Made by a program: the position numbers and the translations under genes. A model generated the notes under the pieces. It saw nothing but the letters and a program-made list of their open reading frames with translations. It made no database searches and had not been told where the DNA came from. A stretch of 64,000 nt of DNA from assembly GCA_029937135.1 (NCBI GenBank), contig JAPYQX010000001.1:1-64000 (forward strand), in the 5' to 3' direction. This stretch comes from Nitrospinota bacterium. GTDB lineage: Bacteria > UBA8248. Positions 1-8,320 of the stretch are shown one piece after another; positions within the stretch are counted from its first letter, which is position 1, and each line of letters begins with the position of its first letter.

Positions 1-375
1 GACTCCGACCCGCCCGAGACGCCCACGGTTTCGGCCTACGAACAGGGCCGCGAGCAGGCAAAGGTCGGGAACTTTGATCGCGCCGCCGCCCTTTTTAAAA
101 GTGCCGTGGAAAAGGACGACCGGGACTACAAGTCGTTTAATATGCTCGGCTATTCACTTCGCCAGATTGGCCGCTTGGCGGATTCCCTGGCGGCCTACGA
201 CCGCGCTTTGTCGATTAAGTCCGATTACGCGCCGGCGCTCGAATACCGTGGCGCAACCCATCTGAAGGTGGGCAACCGCCGCGCGGCGCTCGCCGATTAC
301 CAGGCGCTCGTTCGCCTCGGCTCTCCTCTGGCCGATGATTTGAAGGAAGCCATCGACCGGGCGGCGAAGAACTAG
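1..375 (+). CDS. TPR-repeat protein, C-terminal part
   Basis: The frame is open from the first base of the window, so the gene begins outside it; 124 residues are visible up to the TAG. Two tetratricopeptide units can be read: one around residues 13-45 (EQGREQAKVGNFDRAAALFK) and one around 47-80 (MLGYSLRQIGRLADSLAAY), with a third partial unit (RGATHLKVGNRRAALADY). The spacing of small and aromatic residues is typical of TPR helices, which act as protein-protein binding scaffolds. No signal peptide or partner domain can be judged because the N-terminus is missing. Partner and process are unknown. An ATG at 106 lies inside a repeat and is not a credible start. Confidence 0.8.
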   Translation, partial: DSDPPETPTVSAYEQGREQAKVGNFDRAAALFKSAVEKDDRDYKSFNMLGYSLRQIGRLADSLAAYDRALSIKSDYAPALEYRGATHLKVGNRRAALADYQALVRLGSPLADDLKEAIDRAAKN

Positions 376-526
376 CCTTCCGGCGGGCTGGTGGTCTCGG
401 GGAATATCAAGCGGGGCTGGGGGATATATGCTAGCGGTGATTTGGGATTAAAAATTTCAGAAAGGTTGCGCCGCGCACCGGCGGCGGGAGACTGCTCTTT
501 CATATTTTGAGAAAAGGAAATCTGAC

Positions 527-967
527 ATGGCGATTACGGGATTTCATAATATCAGTATCACCGTCAGCGACGCTGGTGCGGCCGCGAAATGGTACGGAGA
601 TATGCTGGGCTTCGAGGTGCAGTCCGACTCCGAGCGCACCCCTGAATTCTCCGAGGCCGTGACCGGCGTTTCGGGGGCCACCCTTCGCGTCGTCCATATG
701 AACGGCCACGGCATTCATTTCGAGTTGATGCAGTACGTCACCGGCAGCGGGGCCCGGGTCGAGACGAGTCCCAACAACATCGGCAGCGCCCAGGTGGGTT
801 TTCTGACCGATGACGGCCCGGCTCTTTACGCTGACTGGAAGGCAAAAGGGGTCAAGATGTGGTCGCCCGCCCCCGCCGAGGTGCCTAACGGCCCGATGAA
901 GGGCGGTTTCATCTTCTTTTGCCAGGACCCGGACGGCAACGTCTTAAAATTCATGCAGACGCCGTAG
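527..967 (+). CDS. VOC / glyoxalase-fold protein
   Basis: A 146-residue protein with the paired beta-alpha-beta-beta-beta modules of the vicinal oxygen chelate fold. The first module opens FHNISITVSDAGAAAKWYGD with FEV following, the usual 'H-x(n)-V-D...FY...LGF' pattern; the second ends DPDGNVLKFMQ, which carries the typical C-terminal acidic metal ligand position. The ATG at 527 is preceded by GAAAAGGAAAT, a good ribosome site. Family members are metal-dependent lyases, dioxygenases or isomerases, or antibiotic-binding proteins; nothing in the sequence or neighbours picks one substrate. It stands alone between a TPR gene and an L,D-transpeptidase gene. Confidence 0.85.
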   Translation: MAITGFHNISITVSDAGAAAKWYGDMLGFEVQSDSERTPEFSEAVTGVSGATLRVVHMNGHGIHFELMQYVTGSGARVETSPNNIGSAQVGFLTDDGPALYADWKAKGVKMWSPAPAEVPNGPMKGGFIFFCQDPDGNVLKFMQTP

Positions 968-1004
968 CAGGTCTGCCGGGAGAGACGGAATCATTTCGGA
1001 GAGC

Positions 1005-1547
1005 TTGGATTCCCAACTCATCGTATCGCCCGTCGGGGAGCTTTTCTGGCGCGGGAAAAACATAAAATGCGCTCTGGGGCGAAGCGGCGTATTCACCGAT
1101 AAAAAAGAGGGCGACGGGGCGACGCCCGCCGGTGATTTTCCGGTGCGGGAAATATGGTGGAGAGCGGACCGCGTTCACCCTTTTGAGTCCCGGCTTCTGG
1201 TCAGGCCCATCTTGGAGGATGACGGCTGGTGCGACGATCCCGGCGATCCCCACTACAACAGGCATGTGAAGGTTCCTTATCCAGGAAGCCATGAAAAACT
1301 ATGGCGTGAGGATAATCTCTACGACATTTTTATTGTCCTCGGACATAACGATGACCCGCCAGAGCCGGGCAGGGGCAGCGCTATATTTCTTCATATAGCG
1401 GCCGAGAATTATGCCCCGACGGAGGGCTGCATTGCCGTTGCTTTTGACGATTTGGTTTGGCTGGCGCGGGGGCTTCGGCCTGAAATGATGGTCCGCGTTC
1501 TGGCATTGGCCGAAGATTTTTCAGGCCCGGGCTTGGACTCAGGTTAG
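1005..1547 (+). CDS. L,D-transpeptidase (YkuD) family protein
   Basis: A 180-residue protein with a TTG start at 1005. The YkuD domain fills most of it: KKEGDGATPAGDFPV near residues 34-48 is the usual N-terminal strand, and IFLHIAAENYAPTEGCIAV near 125-144 contains the His and the catalytic Cys in the T-E-G-C-I form of the S/T-x-G-C motif. Such enzymes form 3-3 crosslinks in peptidoglycan or attach proteins to it in the periplasm. No clear signal peptide is seen, so export is unproven and an upstream start cannot be excluded. It sits 37 bases after the VOC gene; no functional link is visible. Confidence 0.82.
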   Translation: MDSQLIVSPVGELFWRGKNIKCALGRSGVFTDKKEGDGATPAGDFPVREIWWRADRVHPFESRLLVRPILEDDGWCDDPGDPHYNRHVKVPYPGSHEKLWREDNLYDIFIVLGHNDDPPEPGRGSAIFLHIAAENYAPTEGCIAVAFDDLVWLARGLRPEMMVRVLALAEDFSGPGLDSG

Positions 1548-1687
1548 GGGATGTCTCCCCACCTCCGAAGGCGGCCACTTTCAGCCAGCCGGTGAATATC
1601 CGGAATGCCCCAGCGGGATGGCTGAGGTATGATATTGGGAGCCAGAGAAACCGATTTCTTTTTTATCCAACATTTAAGGGGAGCGTA

Positions 1688-2056
1688 ATGCATCCGTTCG
1701 ATCTGAACAAAGAGCAGGAGTGGAATTCCGAGAAACATGTGGAAAAAATTCTGGGTAAATTCGCCGAGGGTGACGTGACGGTCGCCTGCTGGGAGCCGGG
1801 TCAGATCAGCCCTTATCATGCCCATAACGACGCGACGGAAGTTTATTTTTGCTACCAAGGTGGCGGGGTGATGACGACCGATGATGGGAAAATCGACATC
1901 ACACCGGGCTCGTTCGTGGTTCATCCGCGAGGGGAGTTTCACGAATACGAAAACGGCCCGGAGCGGACAATGCTCTTCCGGGTGCGCTACGGCGACGACA
2001 CGAAATCCACCCACCGGCACTGGCGCGGCCACCCGGATCATAAACCCTCGGAGTAG
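1688..2056 (+). CDS. Cupin-domain protein
   Basis: A single-domain cupin of 122 residues if started at ATG 1688, which follows AAGGGGAGCGTA; the frame is open 32 codons further upstream to 1592 but the extra sequence looks non-coding. Cupin motif 1 reads PYHAHNDATEVYFCYQGGG (two His and a Glu as metal ligands) and motif 2 reads PGSFVVHPRGEFHEYEN with the remaining His. The fold is a small beta barrel that usually binds a divalent metal; functions range from sugar isomerisation to dioxygenation or ligand sensing. The next gene, a damaged selenoprotein-B-like reductase, starts 22 bases downstream, so the two may be co-transcribed. Confidence 0.8.
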   Translation: MHPFDLNKEQEWNSEKHVEKILGKFAEGDVTVACWEPGQISPYHAHNDATEVYFCYQGGGVMTTDDGKIDITPGSFVVHPRGEFHEYENGPERTMLFRVRYGDDTKSTHRHWRGHPDHKPSE

Positions 2057-2586
2057 GGGCGTTTTAGGGCTTAATCCCATGGGCATCCGGGCGCTGGGGG
2101 ATCAACTCGCCGCGCGCCTGCTCGGGCGGTATCCGGTGCTGGTGCGCAAATGGGCCGCGGGACGGAGGTTCACGGCGGGCGACCCTCGGACTCCGCTCGG
2201 AAAACCGCTGGCTGAGTGCCGCGTGGCGATTGTGACGACGTCGGGGGTGCACCTGAGGGACCAGCCGCCCTTTGACATGAAAAATCCGAACGGCGATCCC
2301 ACCTTCCGTGAAATTCCGGACAAATCGCCGCGTGGCGATCTCACGATTACCCACAACTATTACGATCACAGGAGCGCTGATCGGGATATCAACGTGGTTT
2401 TCCCCCTCGACCGGCTCGGGGAACTCGCCGGGGAGGGCCGGATTGCGGGGCGGGCTTCGCTCCATTTGGGTTTCATGGGCCATATCGACGGCCCGCTGGT
2501 TGATCGGCTTATCGAGGAGACGGCGCCCGAGGCGGCGCGACGGCTTATCGCCGCGGAGGCCGGACTGCGTGTTCCTCACCCCCGCC

Positions 2587-2589
2587 TGA
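2587..2589 (+). other. Probable selenocysteine UGA codon
   Basis: This TGA lies in the frame that carries the C-terminal half of the selenoprotein-B-like gene. Translation is family-like immediately before (VFLTPA) and for more than 90 codons after it (GLCNRSVG and onward), and the codon falls on the first position of a C-x-x-C-like redox motif. A nonsense mutation would have to hit exactly the one redox-active position, which is less likely than Sec. Confidence 0.7.
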
Positions 2590-2620
2590 GGGCTCTGCAA
2601 CCGCTCGGTCGGGCTGATTC
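2590..2620 (+). promoter_or_regulatory. Candidate bacterial SECIS hairpin
   Basis: Directly after the UGA a hairpin can be drawn: GC (2597-2598) and CCG (2601-2603), with a two-base AA bulge, pair with CGG (2610-2612) and GC (2613-2614), closing a six-base loop CUCGGU about 15 bases from the UGA. Two further pairs extend it below a U-U mismatch. Position and a loop containing GG resemble bacterial SECIS elements, but the stem is short and no energy was computed. Confidence 0.3.
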
Positions 2621-2874
2621 AAAATGTTATCGAGGGGGCGGGCCTTCCCACCGTTTTAATCAGCCTTGTCCGCGAGATCACCGGGCAGATACGCCCGCCC
2701 CGGGCGGTATTTCTCCCCTGGCAGATGGGGCACCCGCTGGGCGAGGCGGACCATCCCGCCCAGCAGCGTTGGGCGCTCATGAACGCCTTTGCCCTCCTGG
2801 AGTCCGCGAGCTGTCCCGGTACCATTGCCGAGCCTGGCTGGGAGTGGGGGACGAACCCCTTCGAGGGAGATTGA

Positions 2875-3244
2875 GGTGCGAACCCCGGACATACCGCGCG
2901 GGAAAACGCAACGATAAATATATCAATAAGTTATAAGAGTACGGATATGCGGGTTCCGGCATCTGAAGACGCGAGTCCCCCATTTGGCCGCTATTATTCG
3001 ATGCGGTCGTTAATTGTAGTCGAAGCTTAATAAACAATTGATATTTAATGGATTATGGTATATATACTCGGCGCGCAGGTGCGGATTTCACCCGTTCTTA
3101 TTCTCGACATCCCCGGCGACATATGCTCCAATTGGGCCAGTTGGTTCCGTCGGCACCCCGCTACAAACGGTGCCGCAGAGTAATAACACCGCGCTGTAAA
3201 TGACACCGCGCCACAGACAAAGCCGCGCCGCGAGGGGTTTTTCG
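2875..3244 (+). other. Intergenic region, partly AT-rich
   Basis: These 370 bases contain no convincing gene on either strand. The part from about 2905 to 3080 is clearly AT-richer than its surroundings and could hold the promoter of the cysteine-dioxygenase-like gene, but I see no clean -35/-10 pair. The last 80 bases carry a degenerate tandem array, listed separately. Confidence 0.5.
3169..3219 (+). repeat. Degenerate 17-bp tandem array
   Basis: Units of about 17 bp follow each other: one at 3169-3185 (weak match), ACACCGCGCTGTAAATG at 3186-3202 and ACACCGCGCCACAGACA at 3203-3219. The two clear units share their first nine bases. The array lies just upstream of the start of the cysteine-dioxygenase-like gene. 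Confidence 0.35.
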
Positions 3245-3850
3245 TTGACCAAATCATCCACGGCCATACCCATCACCGCTCCCATCGCCCGCCTGGCCCG
3301 GGAGCTTGATTCGATATCGGGGCAGGGTCTTGAGGACCGTAAATTCATCCAATCCGCCGAGCCCGCGTTGCGCCGGTTGCTGGCCGCGAAGGATTTTCTC
3401 CCGGAGGAGGCCATGCGCCCCTCGGAGACGGGCTATGCGCGCCACCTCCTCCATACCAACCCTGATAATCGTTTTTGCCTGGCGGCCATGGTGTGGGCCC
3501 CGGGGCAGGGCACCCCGATTCACGATCACGACGGGACCTGGGGGATGATCGGGATGATTCAGGGAAGCCTCGAGGTGATGAATTTCTTCTCCGACGGAGC
3601 CGACATCGCCTCCGGCGAGGTAGCCCTGAGGAGCGAGCCGCCGCATGTTCCCAGCGCGGGTACAAGCGCGTGCGTGTGTGGCTGCGCCGATATCCATTCG
3701 GTCAACAACCGGTCCGGCGAGACAGCGATTTCCCTTCATATCTACGCCCGTGAACTCGAACGCTGCAGTGTCTTCCAGCCGATATCCCCTGGTGGCCGCT
3801 ATACGGTGAGCGAGAAGACAATGACGTATACGGACAGCCCATCTTCGTAG
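3245..3850 (+). CDS. Cysteine dioxygenase type I family (cupin) protein
   Basis: The protein has 201 residues from TTG 3245, chosen because GAGGGG sits seven bases upstream; an ATG at 3200 in the same frame has no ribosome site. The metal-binding core reads PIHDHDGTWGMIGMIQGSLE, the H-x-H of the cysteine dioxygenase family, and the third His is in GCADIHSVNN; the end SLHIYARELERC matches the family's conserved 'SLHIY'. Such enzymes bind Fe(II) and oxidise cysteine or another small thiol to the sulfinate in the cytosol. A Cys-rich stretch TSACVCGCADIH just before the third His is unusual and may affect metal or thiol chemistry. The true thiol substrate cannot be told. Confidence 0.78.
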   Translation: MTKSSTAIPITAPIARLARELDSISGQGLEDRKFIQSAEPALRRLLAAKDFLPEEAMRPSETGYARHLLHTNPDNRFCLAAMVWAPGQGTPIHDHDGTWGMIGMIQGSLEVMNFFSDGADIASGEVALRSEPPHVPSAGTSACVCGCADIHSVNNRSGETAISLHIYARELERCSVFQPISPGGRYTVSEKTMTYTDSPSS

Positions 3851-3876
3851 GATACCCTTCATTGCCAAATTAAAAA

Positions 3877-3915
3877 CCGGTTTTTTCCCTGCCAATAACC
3901 GGCGGGCGTTTTTTT
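3877..3915 (+). terminator. Possible rho-independent terminator
   Basis: CCGGTT (3877-3882) pairs with AACCGG (3897-3902) around a 14-base loop, followed by CGGGCG and seven T. The stem is only six pairs and the T-run is displaced by six bases, so this is tentative. It would end the transcript of the cysteine-dioxygenase-like gene. Confidence 0.3.
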
Positions 3916-3975
3916 GTGTCTGTCCGAAACGAAGGCGCGTTGGTGCACCGAAAATGAAATAAGGAAACAATTTCA

Positions 3976-4839
3976 ATGAAAAGCAAAGGAAACTGGCGTA
4001 GCGGATTTGAAACGGTCTCGAACAACCGGATGTTCTACCGTGATTGGCGCCCGGCCGGGGGGGAGTCGCTCCCGCCCGTGATCGCGCTTCACGGCTCCCT
4101 GTCCCAGGGTGGAATGTGGCTCAATACCGCCGAAAAAATCGGGACGATCCGGTTCATTTGCCCGGATATGCGCGGCTACGGCCGGAGCGGGGACCCCGGC
4201 GGAGGTGACGCGGCTGTGGACTTTGCCCAGGACGCCATCCGCCTGATCGATGCGTTGCTCATCAACCGCTATTCGGTAATGGGCCATTCGTTCGCCGGTT
4301 CAATCGCGCTCAAGGTCGCCGAGATGGACCCGGATCGCGTCGCGAGCGTCGTGCTCGTTGACCCGACAGTCCGGAACCCGAAGGGAAACCGGGGCAATCT
4401 CGATGTAGCGAAGAAGCGCCCCCACCGGTTCGAGAATATCGAGGAAGCCCGGCGATTCTGGAATGAATCCGAGGAATGCCACTGGCCCGCCAGGAATCTA
4501 TCCCGGTTCGTCCGGGACATCATGGACACCGAGGGCGCGGGCGCGGCCTGTAAAATGCCTTTCGAGGCGGATCGGCTGATTCGCCTCCGGGGGTTCCAGG
4601 CGTCCGCCGCGGGCGATTACTTTCCCGAAAAAATCGCTAAAAAAGTGAAAGCGCCCGTCCTGGTCTTTCGCGGAGGGGTGAGCCGCCGGTTTTCCAGCGA
4701 AGGTCAAAAAATCCTCGAAGCGGGTTTTTCCCGAAAACCGAAAGTGGTTCTTTGTCCCAAGTCGGGTCACTTCCCTCCGGTGCAGGAGCCCGCGATATTC
4801 AATCCGGCTCTCACCCGATTTCTCGCCGGGGTGAACTGA
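3976..4839 (+). CDS. Alpha/beta hydrolase
   Basis: A 287-residue single-domain alpha/beta hydrolase. The oxyanion-hole motif is HGSLSQGGMW near residue 36, the nucleophile elbow is GHSFAGS near residue 97 (Ser nucleophile), and the catalytic His lies in PKSGHFPPVQEP near residue 268. ICPDMRGYGRSG is the usual strand before the nucleophile. ATG 3976 is preceded by AAGGAAACAATTTCA, a good site at fair spacing. No signal peptide is seen, so it is probably cytosolic. Candidates are an esterase, a C-C bond hydrolase or a haloalkane-type enzyme; the sequence does not decide. The permease gene starts 19 bases further on. Confidence 0.85.
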   Translation: MKSKGNWRSGFETVSNNRMFYRDWRPAGGESLPPVIALHGSLSQGGMWLNTAEKIGTIRFICPDMRGYGRSGDPGGGDAAVDFAQDAIRLIDALLINRYSVMGHSFAGSIALKVAEMDPDRVASVVLVDPTVRNPKGNRGNLDVAKKRPHRFENIEEARRFWNESEECHWPARNLSRFVRDIMDTEGAGAACKMPFEADRLIRLRGFQASAAGDYFPEKIAKKVKAPVLVFRGGVSRRFSSEGQKILEAGFSRKPKVVLCPKSGHFPPVQEPAIFNPALTRFLAGVN

Positions 4840-4858
4840 TCGATGCGGCGGATCGGAT

Positions 4859-6706
4859 TTGATGAATTTGGCGCTACCGGATGGGGGTCGTAAAATGACC
4901 GGAGTCCAGGAAGCCCACCAACAGCCGGGCCTCGAAGAGGGTTCCGGGACGGCGGGAAAACAGGGAATAAAGCTCAAGGCCCACAGGCTGAGCCAACTTT
5001 CCGCCACGGCCATCTGCGGAAACGACATTACCTCTTCGTGCCTCTACGTTTCGGCGCTGGCGATTATCTACGCTGGGAAATGGGCGCCTGTTTCGCTTTT
5101 GATGGTCGCGGGGGTTTTGTACCTTTACCGCTCCATTTATGCCGAGGTTGTCGGCGCCCTGCCGCTCAATGGCGGGGCCTATAACGCCCTCCTGAACACG
5201 ACCAGTAAATCCCGCGCCTCGATCGCCGCATGCCTGACCATTCTCTCCTACATGGCGACGGCCGTTATATCGGCGAGCGAGGCCATGCACTATGTCCAGT
5301 CGCTTTGGAGCGGATTACCGATCATCCCCGCCACGATTGCCTTGCTGGCGGTGTTCATGGTCCTTTCGATAGTCGGAATCAGCGAGTCGTCAATCGTGGC
5401 CGTGGTTATATTCATCATCCATATCGTCACCCTCACATTATTGATCGTGGTCGGTGGGGGGTTCTTGCTCACGAACGGGCTGGGCACCCTTTTCGAGAAT
5501 CTTCAAATGTCCCCGCCGGGAGGTCTGACGACGGCGCTGATATTCGGATTCGCCGCCGCCATGCTCGGTGTTTCGGGGTTCGAGAGCTCCGCTAATTTTG
5601 TCGAGGAACAGGACGAAGGCGTATTCCCGAAAACGCTTCGCAACATGTGGATTGCCGTGACGGTGTTCAACCCGGCCATGGCGCTTCTGGCCCTCGCGCT
5701 CATTCCCATCGGCGAGGTCGGCTCTCATCAGTCGGCGCTTCTTTCCTACATGGGGGAGATCTCGGGGGGGCCCTGGCTCGCCTGGATGATCAGCATCGAT
5801 GCGGCTCTTGTTCTCAGCGGAGCCGTGTTGACCAGCTACGTCGGCGTGAACGGCCTGATTCTCAGGATGACGCTGGATCGCTGCCTGCCTCAGACGCTTC
5901 TGAAGACCAACCGGCGCCATACTTTTCACCGGATTATAATCGTTTTCTTTATTCTGTCCGTTTCCGTTTTGTTGATTACGAAGGGCGAGCTTAAAGCGCT
6001 CGCCGGGGTGTACACCCTTTCGTTTCTCTCCGTCATGGCGTTGTTCGCCCTCGGAAACATCTTGTTGAAAGTGAAGCGCGAGCGCCTCCCCCGGCCTTCA
6101 CGGGCGGGATGGACCACCGTCATCGTCGGCATCGTTGCCGTTCTTGTCGGCCTGGTCGCCAACGCGATCATGAACCCGCCGTATCTGCGCGTTTTCCTGA
6201 ATTATTTTATACCATCGATGCTGATCATCGCGATTATGCTCACCCGGATCACGCTCTTGAAAGGTTGCCTGTTCCTGGTGCGCATCATCAGCGCGTCTCT
6301 TTATAACCTACTGGGCGGAGTCACCGATTCCATCAGGCACAAAATCGAAGAAATCAATTCCCAACAGGTGGTTTTTTTCACACGGGGGGATAACGTCTCC
6401 AACCTGAATAACGCGGTCCTTTATGTTCGAGACAACGAACATGCCAACCGGATAAAAATCGTAACTGTTGTCGCCGACAAAAAAGAAGTGCCCGATAAAA
6501 TCAAGGACGATCTGAAATTCCTTTCCGAAACCTACCCCGATATCGACATCGATTTCGTGATTGTCGAAGGAACTTTCAGCCCCGATCTCATCCAGGAATT
6601 GTCAATAAAGTGGAACATCCCGGCCAACTTGATGTTTATCGGGTCGCCTGGCGGCAAGCTGGTTTACAGCCAGGCCGAGCTGGGCGGAGTCCGGTTGGTC
6701 ATTTAA
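4859..6706 (+). CDS. APC-family permease with C-terminal Usp-like domain
   Basis: The protein has 615 residues from ATG 4859; a second ATG at 4895, after GGGGGTCGTAAA, is an equally good start and removes 12 residues. From about residue 35 it begins LKAHRLSQLSATAICGNDI, then shows about twelve hydrophobic segments up to residue 485, as in amino acid/polyamine/organocation transporters (GGAYNAL and GFESSANFVEEQ are family-like loops). After the membrane part, residues 500-615 form a soluble alpha/beta domain (QQVVFFTRGDNVSNLNNAVLY, then IKIVTVVADKKEVPD) that resembles universal-stress-protein folds found on some APC and cation transporters. It probably moves an amino acid or other organic cation into the cell, with the tail sensing a ligand; the substrate is unknown. 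Confidence 0.82.
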   Translation: MMNLALPDGGRKMTGVQEAHQQPGLEEGSGTAGKQGIKLKAHRLSQLSATAICGNDITSSCLYVSALAIIYAGKWAPVSLLMVAGVLYLYRSIYAEVVGALPLNGGAYNALLNTTSKSRASIAACLTILSYMATAVISASEAMHYVQSLWSGLPIIPATIALLAVFMVLSIVGISESSIVAVVIFIIHIVTLTLLIVVGGGFLLTNGLGTLFENLQMSPPGGLTTALIFGFAAAMLGVSGFESSANFVEEQDEGVFPKTLRNMWIAVTVFNPAMALLALALIPIGEVGSHQSALLSYMGEISGGPWLAWMISIDAALVLSGAVLTSYVGVNGLILRMTLDRCLPQTLLKTNRRHTFHRIIIVFFILSVSVLLITKGELKALAGVYTLSFLSVMALFALGNILLKVKRERLPRPSRAGWTTVIVGIVAVLVGLVANAIMNPPYLRVFLNYFIPSMLIIAIMLTRITLLKGCLFLVRIISASLYNLLGGVTDSIRHKIEEINSQQVVFFTRGDNVSNLNNAVLYVRDNEHANRIKIVTVVADKKEVPDKIKDDLKFLSETYPDIDIDFVIVEGTFSPDLIQELSIKWNIPANLMFIGSPGGKLVYSQAELGGVRLVI

Positions 6707-6816
6707 CGAGCGAAAGTTTTCAATGCCCTTTTGGCGATGGTCCGATGATTGACCGGGTTGCGATCCTGCCGTTGCCTGAAAGCCGTAGTTAATTTCTCGC
6801 AAACCAGAATACAAGT

Positions 6817-6822
6817 TATAAT
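6817..6822 (+). promoter_or_regulatory. Candidate -10 box before the CoA-transferase genes
   Basis: A perfect TATAAT hexamer lies 95 bases upstream of the first CoA-transferase gene in an otherwise gene-free stretch. No good -35 hexamer is found 16-18 bases upstream, so the call is weak. Confidence 0.3.
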
Positions 6823-6917
6823 ATTCATCCAGCGGCGTTGATCGAATCAATTAACTCTTGACGAGGGAGTGTGCTGGAGGGTTCTTCTTACGGGCCCATC
6901 CGGCTATTCATGGAAAT

Positions 6918-7628
6918 ATGGCAAAAACTTTCAAGAACGCTTCGGAGGCGGTCGCGGATATTCCCGCCGGTGCCAGAATCCTGATCGGCGGATTCGGTAT
7001 TTGCGGGATGCCTCATAATTTGTGCAAGGCGCTGAGCGATCGGGTTGGCGCTGGTGACCTGGAGATTGTCAGCAACGCCGGAGGGATGAACGGTTGGGGC
7101 GCCGGACTTTTGTTCGAGGCGAAAAAGGTAAAGAGCATTATCGCCACCAGGGTGGGTCCGGCCTGCAAGGCCTATGAAGATCAGGTTATGAATAATGAGA
7201 TCGAAATCGAATTGATCCCCCAGGGAACCTTCGCCGAAAGAATCAGGGCTGGCGGGGCCGGCATTGGCGGATTTTTCACGCCCACTGGCACGGGCACCGT
7301 TGTCGCCGATGGAAAGGAAAGCCGCTCTATCGATGGCCGCGAGCATATCCTTGAAATGCCCATTCGGGGGGATTTCGCGCTGATAAAAGCCTGGAAAGCG
7401 GATGAGACCGGAAATCTCATCTACCGGATGAGCGCCCGGAATTTCAACCCCGCGATGGCGACGGCGGCGGAGGTGACCATCGCCGAGGTCGAGGAAATCG
7501 TCCCGGCCGGGGAGCTCGATCCGGAACGGATTCATTCGCCGGGAATTTTTGTTCAGCGTCTGGTTGTCGCAGACGAAAAGGAAAAGCCGATTGAAATCAA
7601 AACCAACAGGCCCCGGACGGGCCGCTAG
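6918..7628 (+). CDS. scoA: 3-oxoacid CoA-transferase-type subunit A
   Basis: The protein has 236 residues from ATG 6918; upstream in-frame starts at 6858 add a sequence with no family resemblance. It matches the alpha subunit of SCOT/AtoD-type class I CoA-transferases: IPAGARILIGGFGICGMPHN near residues 15-34 is the CoA-binding glycine loop, and GTFAERIRAGGAGIGGFFTP and KAWKADETGNLIYR are conserved. Together with the next gene it should move CoA between a 3-oxoacid and a short dicarboxylate or fatty acid in the cytosol. It is followed after 12 bases by the B subunit, as is usual. The natural acid pair is unknown. Confidence 0.9.
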   Translation: MAKTFKNASEAVADIPAGARILIGGFGICGMPHNLCKALSDRVGAGDLEIVSNAGGMNGWGAGLLFEAKKVKSIIATRVGPACKAYEDQVMNNEIEIELIPQGTFAERIRAGGAGIGGFFTPTGTGTVVADGKESRSIDGREHILEMPIRGDFALIKAWKADETGNLIYRMSARNFNPAMATAAEVTIAEVEEIVPAGELDPERIHSPGIFVQRLVVADEKEKPIEIKTNRPRTGR

Positions 7629-7640
7629 CCGAGGACACCG

Positions 7641-8303
7641 ATGGCTTTGACGAGAGATGAAATCGCGCGCCGGGCCGCCGGGGAAGTCCCTCGGGGGGGC
7701 TATGTCAATCTGGGTCTCGGTATTCCGACCATCGTGAGTAATTTCATACCCCCCGAGCATGGGATCACGATCCATTCCGAAAACGGAATTTTGGGGGTCG
7801 GCCCGTTTCCCTTCGAGGGGGAGGAGGATGCCGATCTCGTCAACGCAAGCAAAGAAACGGTGACGCTGATGCCGGGCGCGTCGTTTTTCGACAGCGCGAC
7901 TTCGTTTTCCATGGTTCGCGGCGGGCATATCGACGTAACGATTCTGGGTGCCATGCAGGTGGCGGCGAACGGGGATCTGGCCAATTGGGCGGTGCCTGGA
8001 AAGATGATCTCTGGAATGGGCGGGGCGATGGATCTGGTCGTCGGGGCCAAGAAGGTCATCATCACGATGGGACATTGCACCCGAAAGGGGGAGCCGAAAA
8101 TTTTGAACGAGTGCTCTTTCCCTCTTACGGGGAAAGGGGTGGTGGATATTATCGTCACAGAGTTGGCCCTTATTTCCGTCGAGGAAAACGGTCTCGTCTT
8201 GAAGGAGCTGGCCCCGGGCGTCAGCGAGGAGGAGGTACGATCAAAGACAGAGGCCCCGCTTACCGCCGCCCCGGACCTTCGGGAAATGTTCGCGGCGGCC
8301 TGA
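7641..8303 (+). CDS. scoB: 3-oxoacid CoA-transferase-type subunit B
   Basis: A 220-residue beta subunit. The catalytic Glu is in [11 protein letters not shown] near residue 52 (the S/E-x-G loop), and [10 protein letters not shown] and [17 protein letters not shown] are strongly family-like. The Glu forms the gamma-glutamyl-CoA thioester intermediate. It starts at ATG 7641 after GAGGACACCG, 12 bases behind subunit A, and both subunits are complete, so the enzyme should be functional. The downstream ECF sigma factor gene begins 109 bases later and is separated by a short tandem array, so a shared transcript is possible but unproven. Confidence 0.9.
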   Translation: MALTRDEIARRAAGEVPRGGYVNLGLGIPTIVSNFIPPEHGITIHSENGILGVGPFPFEGEEDADLVNASKETVTLMPGASFFDSATSFSMVRGGHIDVTILGAMQVAANGDLANWAVPGKMISGMGGAMDLVVGAKKVIITMGHCTRKGEPKILNECSFPLTGKGVVDIIVTELALISVEENGLVLKELAPGVSEEEVRSKTEAPLTAAPDLREMFAAA

Positions 8304-8320
8304 AGCCGCGCGCCCTCCAC

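Larger units (their letters stand above)
2079..2874 (+). pseudogene. Glycine/betaine/D-proline reductase selenoprotein B-like, UGA-containing and frameshifted
   Basis: Starting at ATG 2079 the frame reads MGIRALGDQLAARLL, then VAIVTTSGVHLRDQPPFDM and DLTITHNYYDHRSADRDINV, both typical of the GrdB/PrdB-like reductase family. At about 2556-2563 the family resemblance jumps to the next frame (one extra base in GGCCGGAC), continuing DCVFLTPA, then an in-frame TGA at 2587-2589, then GLCNRSVGLIQNVIEGAG and VREITGQIRPPRAVFLPW up to TGA 2872-2874. Homologues known to me carry Cys in the UGA position, giving U-x-x-C here, so UGA is best read as selenocysteine. The total is about 265 residues, normal for these short relatives. 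Conservation on both sides of the break argues for a recent mutation, an assembly error or recoding rather than an old relic. The substrate is unknown. Confidence 0.75.

Noticed and set aside
1881..2936. A 351-codon open frame on the plus strand across the cupin and selenoprotein genes
   Set aside because: It starts out of frame inside the cupin gene, follows the true frame only from 2079 to about 2560 and then runs in the wrong frame, shown by the loss of family-like sequence.
6888..8075. 395-codon open frame on the minus strand
   Set aside because: It lies antisense to the two clearly coding CoA-transferase genes; His/Arg/Asp-rich composition is typical of GC-rich antisense frames.
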